Positions 1 to 6,622 of a stretch of 22,879 nt of DNA are shown piece by piece (the stretch's first letter is position 1; every line of letters begins with the position of its first letter). The position numbers and the translations under genes were made by a program. The notes under the pieces are model-generated. The model was given only the letters and a program-made list of their open reading frames with translations, was not told the origin of the DNA and searched no databases. Source of the stretch: Bacteroidales bacterium UBA4363 (GTDB lineage: Bacteria; Bacteroidota; Bacteroidia; Bacteroidales; Paludibacteraceae); NCBI GenBank assembly GCA_002393965.1, contig DGSL01000031.1, positions 1-22,879 of the forward strand, in the 5' to 3' direction.

Positions 1-22
1 AGTGGAGTAGTAGTGGAGTAGT
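1..22. repeat. 11-bp direct repeat, two copies
   Basis: The unit AGTGGAGTAGT occurs twice in tandem (1-11 and 12-22), followed by a partial AGTA. One frame (3-29) is open up to a TAA at 27-29, so this could be the tail of a gene that starts before the window. With only about eight codons visible that cannot be tested. No function is claimed. Confidence 0.4.
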
Positions 23-91
23 AGTATAAAGGAAACGGGGAGAATATGAAGAAAAAAACGAAGTAATGGGAGATGTTTTTTGGGGTGCATA

Positions 92-121
92 TTTGCATAA
101 ATGAAAAAAATGCTATCTTTG
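92..121 (+). promoter_or_regulatory. Bacteroidetes-type promoter of the tRNA pair
   Basis: A -33 element TTTG (92-95) and a -7 element TATCTTTG (114-121) are separated by 18 nt. This matches the Bacteroidetes primary-sigma consensus TTTG-N(about 19)-TAnnTTTG. Transcription would start near 128, about 10 nt upstream of the mature 5' end of the first tRNA. This is the best-matching promoter in the window. Confidence 0.8.
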
Positions 122-138
122 CATCGTTTTTTCCGAAG

Positions 139-210
139 GGACTCGTAGTTCAATGGATAGAATATCAGATTCCGGTTCTGACGATGCGAGTTCGATTCTC
201 GCCGAGTTCA
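139..210 (+). tRNA. tRNA-Arg (anticodon CCG)
   Basis: A full cloverleaf can be folded. The acceptor stem GGACTCG (139-145) pairs with CGAGTTC (203-209), with one G-U pair and discriminator A210. The anticodon stem TCAGA/TCTGA encloses the loop TTCCGGT, giving anticodon CCG, which reads the Arg codon CGG. The T-arm is GCGAG-TTCGATT-CTCGC (186-202). CCA is not encoded. It lies 49 nt upstream of tRNA-Thr and is probably processed from the same transcript. Confidence 0.93.
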
Positions 211-259
211 CAAAATGGAGTGACGAGGTTCGTGTGAAAGATGCGGGGAAACACCTATT

Positions 260-332
<73 letters not shown>

Positions 333-340
333 CAAGAAAG

Positions 341-379
341 AATCCCAATTCGTGCAAAAGCGAGTTGGGGATTTTTTTT
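341..379 (+). terminator. Rho-independent terminator after the tRNAs
   Basis: AATCCCAATTCG (341-352) pairs with CGAGTTGGGGATT (361-373) across a short loop, with one G-U pair and one bulged G. The stem runs directly into a tract of eight T (372-379). It sits 8 nt after tRNA-Thr and closes the tRNA transcription unit. Confidence 0.8.
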
Positions 380-473
380 ACGGTCCATCCGAACGCCTAA
401 AGGCTCTCCCGATGGAGCAAGTTGAGGATGGAGTTCCGTCATGCTATTCTGATTTTCAGAGCATTTCTTCATT

Positions 474-555
474 CAGCCTTTTCTGTTCCTGCTTCTGCGA
501 ATTTTGCACTCTGTCCGTCACAGAGGGAAGTACAGGTCGGAAAGGCTGTTTTTTT
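474..555 (+). terminator. Long nested hairpin with T-tract; terminator or small structured RNA
   Basis: The region 380-600 has no convincing gene but holds this structure. CAGCCTTTTC (474-483) pairs over 10 bp with GGAAAGGCTG (539-548), including one T-G pair. Inside it, CCTG (488-491) can pair with CAGG (533-536), and CTCTGT (509-514) with ACAGAG (520-525) around the loop CCGTC. The outer stem is followed at once by seven T (549-555). The T-tract and strong outer stem indicate termination in the + direction. The branched interior is larger than a simple terminator needs, so it may be the 3' part of a small RNA. No clear promoter was seen between 380 and 474. Confidence 0.55.
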
Positions 556-600
556 ATCGTAAGACGGTCATGACACAAGTCAGCGGAAGTGGCTGCAGGT

Positions 601-632
601 ATTGTTTCAATATTGAAAAAAGAGTATCTTTG
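601..632 (+). promoter_or_regulatory. Promoter of the lipoprotein-nuclease-GT2 operon
   Basis: A -7 element TATCTTTG (625-632) follows an ATTG (601-604), a one-base departure from the -33 consensus, with a 20-nt spacer. Transcription would begin near 639, giving a leader of about 32 nt before the ATG at 671. No Shine-Dalgarno sequence is evident, which is usual in this phylum. Confidence 0.65.
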
Positions 633-670
633 TTTGATTTATCCCGCTGGTAAGTGGGAGATACGAAAAA

Positions 671-2014
671 ATGAGAGAAAACAGAGGATTTATAAGTCGG
701 AAGGTGAGCAACGGTCTGGTGTTGTTGCTGACTATTCTGTCTGTTTCATTGCTGACTGGCTGTATGGAAGATGATTTCACGTCGAACTCCGGCAAGCAGA
801 TCACGTTCTCGACAGATACGGTGAGTTTTGATACGTTGTTCACGAATCAGACCAGTGTCACAGCCATCGTCAAGATTTACAATCGCAACAAGGAGAGTCT
901 GCGAATTGCCTCGATGCGTCTGGCAGGAGGATCGGAATCGCCCTTTAAGATCAACGTTAACGGTCAGAGTAACCGTCTGCAACAATTCAGTGGGGTGGAG
1001 GTCCTGGGAAAGGACAGCATCTATCTGTTTGTCCAGGTGACTCCACCTGCTACAGGCGAAAATGTGCCGGTATTGCTGGAGGACAGTGTGATCGTCATGA
1101 CAAACGGAGTGGAGAAACATCTCATACTACGAGCCGTCGGTCAGGACGTCGTGATACTGGATCAGGAGACCGTCCGAGGCACAAAGACCCTGACAGCGGA
1201 TCGTCCTTACCTGATCCTCGGCGAACTGACAGTAGGAGAAGGAGGTCGGTTGACCATAGATCCCGGCGCAAGACTCTATTTCCATTACAATGCCGGAATG
1301 ACGGTGAGGGGACGTCTGGATGCGCAAGGGACGGAAGAGCATCCTATTCGGATGATGGGGGACCGGTTGGACAATGTGTTTGATGGAGTTCCCTACGATT
1401 CTCTTTCGCAACAATGGAGGGGCATCACCTTCATCACGTCGGAGCCACAGCAACTGTCCTATGTGCGCATGACCAGCGGAACGACAGGTCTGGACATGGA
1501 TTCGTCAGCCACCGAGATCAAGGTCAGTCATTGTATTATCCATAACTTCAGTCGCTATGGTATCAGTGCTACGAACAGCAAGGTAATCATTGACAATACG
1601 CAGATAACGAACGGCGGAATCAATGCCGTCCGCCTCACGGGAGGGGACTGGGAGATGGACCGTTGTATCATTGCCAACTATAACCGGAACCGTTCGGGCG
1701 TTGCCATGCGTGTGAGCAACCGTCCGGGAGGCAAGTCGGAAGAAAAAACACCCCTGAAGAAGGGTCGGGTAGAGAACAGCATCATTGCCGGCAACAGGAA
1801 CGGCGAGTTGGTGATTGACAAGGCGGAAGATTCCGAATGGGACATGCGTCTGGTGCGGTGCTGGATTAACGGAATGGAGAGTTCGGACACCGAGTTGTTC
1901 AGCGACTGTGTATGGGGCAATCCGCAAGCAGAATTGTTTGTCAACACGGAGAGGTATCCTTATGATTTTTCCATAAAGGAAGACTCTCCGGCTAAGGATA
2001 TCATTCATCCATGA
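671..2014 (+). CDS. Right-handed beta-helix surface lipoprotein, function unknown
   Basis: This 447-residue protein begins with a basic n-region and a hydrophobic stretch (about 15-28) ending in the lipobox LLTG-C, so Cys31 should be lipidated. The residues just after it, MEDD, resemble the acidic export signal that sends Bacteroidetes lipoproteins to the cell surface. The next part (about 45-150) looks beta-rich and immunoglobulin-like. From about 170 to 420 there are repeated short strands with Asn/Ile ladders, such as SHCIIHNF, NSKVIIDNTQIT and ENSIIAGN, typical of right-handed parallel beta-helices. Such folds often bind or cleave polysaccharides, but I see no catalytic motif and assign no enzyme class. 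The last four bases overlap the next gene (ATGA), implying translational coupling. The start is the first ATG after the promoter, and it gives an intact signal peptide. Confidence 0.85.
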   Translation: MRENRGFISRKVSNGLVLLLTILSVSLLTGCMEDDFTSNSGKQITFSTDTVSFDTLFTNQTSVTAIVKIYNRNKESLRIASMRLAGGSESPFKINVNGQSNRLQQFSGVEVLGKDSIYLFVQVTPPATGENVPVLLEDSVIVMTNGVEKHLILRAVGQDVVILDQETVRGTKTLTADRPYLILGELTVGEGGRLTIDPGARLYFHYNAGMTVRGRLDAQGTEEHPIRMMGDRLDNVFDGVPYDSLSQQWRGITFITSEPQQLSYVRMTSGTTGLDMDSSATEIKVSHCIIHNFSRYGISATNSKVIIDNTQITNGGINAVRLTGGDWEMDRCIIANYNRNRSGVAMRVSNRPGGKSEEKTPLKKGRVENSIIAGNRNGELVIDKAEDSEWDMRLVRCWINGMESSDTELFSDCVWGNPQAELFVNTERYPYDFSIKEDSPAKDIIHP

Positions 2015-3132
2015 AAACAGAGAAACCGATTGTAAAAAAACTCCTTGCACTCGTAGCGGCTCTGGTTACGCTGGTAACGGCCGGCGGGCTTGTCCGTATG
2101 GGTAATCGAAGGGATGAGAATACGGACAGACAAGAGAAGCAGATGATGAAGAGGAAAGGAGCGGAGGATCATCTGGAGCGCATCGTGTGTTACAATGTAG
2201 AAAACCTGTTTGACACGAAAGACGACGTGCGGACAAATGATGATGACTTCACTCCGGAAGGTACGAATCATTGGACGGTCAAGCGTTATCATGAGAAGCA
2301 AGCACATATATCCCGTGTGATTGCCACCATCGGCGAGGGGAAAGCTCCGATGCTTGTGGGCCTGTGTGAAGTTGAAAACGAATATGTCCTGAAAGGTCTG
2401 ACGCAATATTCGCCGATGAAGAACATGAAGTACAGTTATCTACATCAGGATTCGCCTGACTTGCGCGGTATAGATGTTGCGTTGCTGTATCAGGCGAATC
2501 GTTTTGCCCCGCAGCGGACGGAATTCATTCCAGTCCGATTCCCTTCGGAGGAGCGGACACGAACACGTGACATCCTCTATGTAGAGGGAAAGCTTGTCAA
2601 CGGAGAGACCCTGCATGTCTTCGTCGTACACATGCCGTCCAGAAGGGAGGGAGTCATCGAGACGGAATCCCGCCGGAATCATGTTGCTTCACTGATCAAA
2701 CAACGTATCCAGCTCCTGCAACAGAAAGACAGTAAAGTCAAGGTAATCGTGATGGGTGACTTCAATGACTATCCGACGGACCCGAGTGTGGCAAGGGTGC
2801 TGGACGCACATCGTCCGAACCGCAGTCTGCGCAACAGAGACTTGTATAACCTTTTTTACGAAGAGCACATGAGGGGGCGTATCGGCTCGCACAAATATGC
2901 CGGAGAATGGGGTATGCTGGATCAGATGATCGTCACGGGGAGTTTGCTGGACGCACATTCGAAAACCCGATTGAGCGAAAAAAACGGTCATGTGTTTTCG
3001 GCAGACTTCCTATTAGAAGACGATGTCACACATGGCGGCAAGAAACCAAGGCGAACCTATACCGGTCCCATTTATCATGAGGACGGATACAGTGATCATC
3101 TGCCCATCTATATAGATTTGATTATAGAATGA
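2011..3132 (+). CDS. Endonuclease/exonuclease/phosphatase-family protein, membrane-anchored or exported
   Basis: This 373-residue protein carries the metal-dependent EEP fold (exonuclease III/DNase I/inositol phosphatase superfamily). Visible motifs are YNVENLFDT (61-69), CEVENE (119-124, the metal-binding Glu), RGID (152-155), HMPSRR (207-212), GDFND (249-253) and SDHLP (361-365, the catalytic His). All the usual catalytic positions are present. The N-terminus (about 10-30) is a hydrophobic segment after several lysines, either a signal peptide or a single anchor, so the domain probably acts outside the cytoplasm. The substrate could be nucleic acid or a phospho-ester of a lipid or sugar; sequence alone does not decide. 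It overlaps both neighbours by 4 nt. Confidence 0.85.
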   Translation: MKTEKPIVKKLLALVAALVTLVTAGGLVRMGNRRDENTDRQEKQMMKRKGAEDHLERIVCYNVENLFDTKDDVRTNDDDFTPEGTNHWTVKRYHEKQAHISRVIATIGEGKAPMLVGLCEVENEYVLKGLTQYSPMKNMKYSYLHQDSPDLRGIDVALLYQANRFAPQRTEFIPVRFPSEERTRTRDILYVEGKLVNGETLHVFVVHMPSRREGVIETESRRNHVASLIKQRIQLLQQKDSKVKVIVMGDFNDYPTDPSVARVLDAHRPNRSLRNRDLYNLFYEEHMRGRIGSHKYAGEWGMLDQMIVTGSLLDAHSKTRLSEKNGHVFSADFLLEDDVTHGGKKPRRTYTGPIYHEDGYSDHLPIYIDLIIE

Positions 3133-4193
3133 GTGTCCATCAGTCCATCAAAACCGCCGTAGTCATCCTGAACTATAACGGGCGGAAGTATCTGAAAAAG
3201 TTTCTGCCATCGTTGCTGAAATCAGCAGAAGGGAAAGATGAAGTGTCGATCATTGTCGCAGACAATGCATCGACAGACGACTCCATAGTCTTGATGAAAT
3301 CGGAGTTTCCCATGGTGCGTCTTATTGAACTGGAAAGCAATTATGGTTTTGCCGGAGGGTACAACAAGGCACTTGAGCGAATAGACGCCACGTATTATGT
3401 GCTGTTGAATTCGGACGTTGAAGTGACAGAAGACTGGTTGGATCCTCTGACAGAATACATGGACGAGCATCCGGACGTGGCCGCCTGTCAGCCAAAGATA
3501 TGTGCATACCATCGAAAAGACTATTATGAATATGCCGGAGCCTGTGGAGGTTATATAGACCGATATGGTTATCCTTTTTGTCGAGGTCGGGTATTCGGGA
3601 CGGTGGAGCAGGACCGTGGGCAGTATGATACGGTAGCGGATGTGTTCTGGGCCTCGGGAGCCTGTCTGTTTATCCGTCGTGATGATTACTTCGAAGCGGG
3701 AGGTCTGGATGAGCGATTTTTTGCCCATATGGAAGAAATAGACTTGTGTTGGCGTCTGAAAAGCCGAGGCAGAAGGATTGTCTGTGTGCCACAGAGTCGG
3801 GTCTGGCACGTTGGAGGAGGGACATTGCCAGCCGGCAATCCGCGAAAGATCTATCTGAACTATCGCAATAATCTGTTGATGCTATACAAAAACTTACCGA
3901 CAAAGCATCTTAGAGTCAGGATGCTTGTCCGTAAGACAATGGATGGAGTCTCTGCCCTGCAGATGCTGCTGAAGGGAGACGTGAAAGGAGTCCAAAGTAT
4001 ATGGAAAGCCCATCGGGATTTCCGTCGGATGAGGCATCAGTACTCCGACGTACGAACAGAAAACTTGGAGAAAACGAAAGACGAAGACGTGGAACAGATG
4101 TATGACGGCAGTCTTGTATGGGACTATTTTATTCGCCGCAGACAACGTTTTTCGGAGTTGAAATGGTCGTATACGTCATGTGGAGAAAAGTGA
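3129..4193 (+). CDS. GT2-family glycosyltransferase (rhamnosyltransferase-like)
   Basis: This 354-residue enzyme has a GT-A fold of family 2. The nucleotide-sugar site begins at VVILNYNG (11-18) and DNAST (45-49). The DXD-type metal motif is NSDVEV (94-99). The acceptor-side motif MEEIDLCWR (201-209) follows FWASGAC (173-179), the order seen in WcaA/rhamnosyl-type transferases that build cell-surface glycans. No membrane segment is seen, so it should act at the cytoplasmic face. It overlaps the nuclease gene by 4 nt (ATGA) and is the last gene of this operon. Donor and acceptor cannot be inferred. The fold assignment is firm and the specificity is open. Confidence 0.9.
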   Translation: MSVHQSIKTAVVILNYNGRKYLKKFLPSLLKSAEGKDEVSIIVADNASTDDSIVLMKSEFPMVRLIELESNYGFAGGYNKALERIDATYYVLLNSDVEVTEDWLDPLTEYMDEHPDVAACQPKICAYHRKDYYEYAGACGGYIDRYGYPFCRGRVFGTVEQDRGQYDTVADVFWASGACLFIRRDDYFEAGGLDERFFAHMEEIDLCWRLKSRGRRIVCVPQSRVWHVGGGTLPAGNPRKIYLNYRNNLLMLYKNLPTKHLRVRMLVRKTMDGVSALQMLLKGDVKGVQSIWKAHRDFRRMRHQYSDVRTENLEKTKDEDVEQMYDGSLVWDYFIRRRQRFSELKWSYTSCGEK

Positions 4194-4207
4194 AAACCGT
4201 ATCTTTG
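4177..4207 (+). promoter_or_regulatory. Promoter of the DUF4199-GT2-folB-mutS operon
   Basis: A perfect -7 element TATCTTTG (4200-4207) sits 24 nt before the ATG at 4232. The -33 position holds only CATG (4177-4180), a poor match to TTTG, with a 19-nt spacer. The -7 element overlaps no coding sequence, and the next four gaps (9-18 nt) leave little room for other promoters. It probably drives all five genes down to mutS. Confidence 0.55.
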
Positions 4208-4231
4208 TAAATTAAATCAAACAGGCAGACC

Positions 4232-4732
4232 ATGTCGATAAAAATGCGATTGATACTGACGAACGGCATTGCAATGGGAGCGGCTATTTCGTCGCGTTTC
4301 TGGCTGAATCTTCAGAACAGCGGATGGGCGGCAGCCGTTTCTTTCCTTGTTTTGTTTCTTATGTTTACGGCCATCACATGGTGGTTGCGTATCTATCGGG
4401 AGAAGTCGCAGACAGATTGTTTGAGTTTCGGTCAGGTGATGCGTTTTACGATTGTGGTATTCGTAATAGGAGCGATTGTCTCGTCGCTCTTCAAATACTA
4501 TTATTTCAGTCAGATGAAGCCCTTTTACTTTCAGGCCTTGTTGGAGGAATCGGCACAGATGATGAGAGAAATGGACTATTCTGAAGAAATGATATTCCAG
4601 TCTAAGAATCTGATGACTCCCGAAGTATATGCTTTCGGATCATTTCTGGTAAACTCCATATTGGGAGTCCTGATGGGGCTGGTTACGTGGCCAATGATAC
4701 GAAACGAGCAGAAAATGCGTAAGTTGCAGTAA
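4232..4732 (+). CDS. DUF4199-type integral membrane protein
   Basis: This 166-residue protein has about four hydrophobic segments, near 7-25, 32-53, 68-88 and 134-155. The amphipathic stretch between the last two (about 95-125) contains acidic EESAQMMREMDYSEE. This layout matches the DUF4199 family, which is common in Bacteroidetes and often sits next to a dolichol-phosphate-mannose-synthase-like glycosyltransferase, as here. The biochemical function of the family is unknown. Being first in the operon and next to the polyprenyl-phosphate GT2 suggests a role in envelope glycan or lipid-linked sugar handling, which is inference from context only. Confidence 0.75.
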   Translation: MSIKMRLILTNGIAMGAAISSRFWLNLQNSGWAAAVSFLVLFLMFTAITWWLRIYREKSQTDCLSFGQVMRFTIVVFVIGAIVSSLFKYYYFSQMKPFYFQALLEESAQMMREMDYSEEMIFQSKNLMTPEVYAFGSFLVNSILGVLMGLVTWPMIRNEQKMRKLQ

Positions 4733-4750
4733 GAATAAAACAAAATTAAT

Positions 4751-5704
4751 ATGGACTTATCGATTATCATACCATTGTACAACGAAGCGGAATCGCTGAC
4801 GGAACTGTATGAATGGATAGAGAAGGTGGCCAATGAAAATGGCTACAGTCATGAGGTTATCTTCATAAATGACGGCAGTACGGATGAATCGTGGAATGTG
4901 GTAGAACGTCTGAAGGAGGAGCATCCGGAAGTCGTGAAAGGAATAAAATTCCGTCGTAATTACGGTAAATCTGCTGCCTTGTTCTGTGGATTTGAACGGG
5001 CAAACGGAGATATTGTCGTCACCATGGATGCCGACCTTCAGGACTCGCCTGAGGAGATTCCGGAGATGCTTCGCATGATTAAGGAGGAAGGATACGACTT
5101 GGTGAGTGGATGGAAGAAAGTCCGTCATGACTCGAAACTCATGAAGAATATACCATCAAAACTATACAATGCTACCGCACGTAAGATAACCGGAATCCGA
5201 CTTCATGACATGAATTGTGGCCTGAAGGCATACCGAAAAGAAGTGGTCAAGAATATTGAGGTGTATGGAGAGATGCACCGATATATTCCATACCTGGCCA
5301 AAGAGGCTGGATTTGGAAAGATAGGCGAGAAGGCTGTTCATCATCAGAAACGCAAATACGGTGTCAGCAAATTTGGATTAGACCGATTCATACATGGTTA
5401 TTTGGATTTGATTTCGCTATGGTTCCTGCAGAAATTCGGTCGAAATCCGATGCATTTCTTCGGTTTGTTAGGAAGCCTGATGTTCTTTCTCGGACTGCTG
5501 GCAGTCATGTTTGTCGGAGGAGTAAAACTACATGCAATCTTGACGGGGGTACGTGCTCCACTGATTACCCGTTCTCCCTACTTTTATCTGTCTCTGACGA
5601 CGATGATTATAGGAACACAACTATTCCTTACGGGATTCATCGGTGAAATGATCTCCAGGAGTAATGAGAATCGAAACAACTACCAGATTTCTAAAGAAAT
5701 ATAA
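4751..5704 (+). CDS. Polyprenyl-phosphate glycosyltransferase (GT2, DPM1/GtrB-like)
   Basis: This 317-residue enzyme has the GT2 signature IIIPLYNE (5-12), INDGSTD (39-45) and DADLQD (93-98, metal and nucleotide-sugar binding). The motif QKRKYGVSKF (199-208) is typical of transferases that load sugars onto undecaprenyl or dolichyl phosphate. Two C-terminal membrane segments (about 235-256 and 277-299) anchor it, as in GtrB/ArnC-type proteins. It should transfer a sugar from a nucleotide donor to a polyprenyl phosphate at the inner face of the cytoplasmic membrane. The sugar is not predictable. It starts 18 nt after the DUF4199 gene and is followed 9 nt later by a small membrane protein gene. 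Confidence 0.9.
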   Translation: MDLSIIIPLYNEAESLTELYEWIEKVANENGYSHEVIFINDGSTDESWNVVERLKEEHPEVVKGIKFRRNYGKSAALFCGFERANGDIVVTMDADLQDSPEEIPEMLRMIKEEGYDLVSGWKKVRHDSKLMKNIPSKLYNATARKITGIRLHDMNCGLKAYRKEVVKNIEVYGEMHRYIPYLAKEAGFGKIGEKAVHHQKRKYGVSKFGLDRFIHGYLDLISLWFLQKFGRNPMHFFGLLGSLMFFLGLLAVMFVGGVKLHAILTGVRAPLITRSPYFYLSLTTMIIGTQLFLTGFIGEMISRSNENRNNYQISKEI

Positions 5705-5713
5705 TATAATAAA

Positions 5714-6238
5714 ATGATAGGAGAGATTTTAGCATATACAATCCCATCGATTGTGGTAGGTGGGGTAGTTCTTACTGCCATTCACTATCTGTTTTCAGCA
5801 GAGAAGGAGCGTCAGCAGTTCGACTTGAAGAAAGAAAACCTGAAGGTGATGACACCGATACGTCTGCGCGCCTATGAGCGAATGGCATTGTTTCTTGAAC
5901 GCATGACACCCGGTTCGCTTTTGTTGCGTCAAACTTATGGAAATAACATATCGTCGAATGAATTGCATCAACAATTGTTGCAGCAAATCCGGAATGAATG
6001 GGAACATAATGTGTCACAACAGATTTATATTCAGGAGGAGACGTGGGATCTGATTGAAAATGCCAAAGAAAGCATTACGGAACTGGTTAATACGTGTGCT
6101 TCTGAGGTATCAAAGAATACTGTTGCCGTAGGTTTGGCTACGCTTATTCTTGATACTTATAAGAAGGGTCAGGATGAGGAGCCCACTCCTATAGACACTG
6201 CCATGGATGCAGTCCGTAAAGATATTGGAAAACTATAG
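5714..6238 (+). CDS. Conserved small membrane-anchored protein, function unknown
   Basis: This 174-residue protein has one N-terminal transmembrane segment (about 5-27) followed by a charged, mostly helical soluble part (EKERQQFDLKKE, then MTPIRLRAYERMALFLERM). The helical part could form a coiled coil. I recognise no catalytic motif. Similar small proteins occur in Bacteroidetes in operons with folB and mutS, but I cannot name a characterised homologue. The ATG at 5714 follows an AT-rich gap of 9 nt, and the next gene begins 12 nt after its stop, so it is an internal operon member. It is probably a real gene given its length, charge pattern and tight spacing. Confidence 0.8.
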   Translation: MIGEILAYTIPSIVVGGVVLTAIHYLFSAEKERQQFDLKKENLKVMTPIRLRAYERMALFLERMTPGSLLLRQTYGNNISSNELHQQLLQQIRNEWEHNVSQQIYIQEETWDLIENAKESITELVNTCASEVSKNTVAVGLATLILDTYKKGQDEEPTPIDTAMDAVRKDIGKL

Positions 6239-6250
6239 TCCCTATGCATA

Positions 6251-6613
6251 ATGGCACGTATCACATTGGGAATCATGCGTTTTCATGCTCATCACGGGTT
6301 GTTTGAAGAAGAGCGGAAAATAGGGGGAGAGTATGAAGTGACAGTCTCATATGATCAGGATATTGAGAACGTTGAGAAAACAGACATCATAGAAGATACG
6401 TTGGATTATGCCTTGGTGTATGAGTTGGTGAAAGAGGAAATGGCGAAAGAATCAAAACTCATAGAACACGTTTCGGCAAGAATTCTACGTCATCTTATTG
6501 AGCGATTTGGGAAAAAAAACTGGCGGTTACGATTCTCAAAAAAGAATCCACCTGTGTGTGGTGAATTGGAACGGGCAACCATTGAACTGAGTGAATCAGA
6601 CCTTAAACTCTGA
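6251..6613 (+). CDS. folB: Dihydroneopterin aldolase
   Basis: This 120-residue protein matches the usual FolB length. FolB converts 7,8-dihydroneopterin to 6-hydroxymethyl-7,8-dihydropterin and glycolaldehyde in folate synthesis. Family motifs visible are FHAHHGLFEEER (11-22, with the substrate-binding Glu), then Tyr/Val in the YALVYELVKEEM stretch, LIEHVSARI and, near the end, KKNPPVCGELERATIEL with the conserved Lys and Pro. A nearer upstream ATG at 6244 is in another frame, so the start at 6251 stands. It sits 12 nt after the small membrane protein gene and 9 nt before mutS. Confidence 0.92.
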   Translation: MARITLGIMRFHAHHGLFEEERKIGGEYEVTVSYDQDIENVEKTDIIEDTLDYALVYELVKEEMAKESKLIEHVSARILRHLIERFGKKNWRLRFSKKNPPVCGELERATIELSESDLKL

Positions 6614-6622
6614 ATAATAATA

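Noticed and set aside
46..66. Six-codon ATG-to-TAA frame before the tRNA promoter
   Set aside because: Too short and composed of Lys codons in an A-rich run; no downstream gene for it to regulate.
352..573. Open frame of 73 codons after tRNA-Thr
   Set aside because: It begins inside the tRNA terminator, runs through the second hairpin and T-tract, and the peptide has odd Cys/Ser/Phe-rich composition with no domain.
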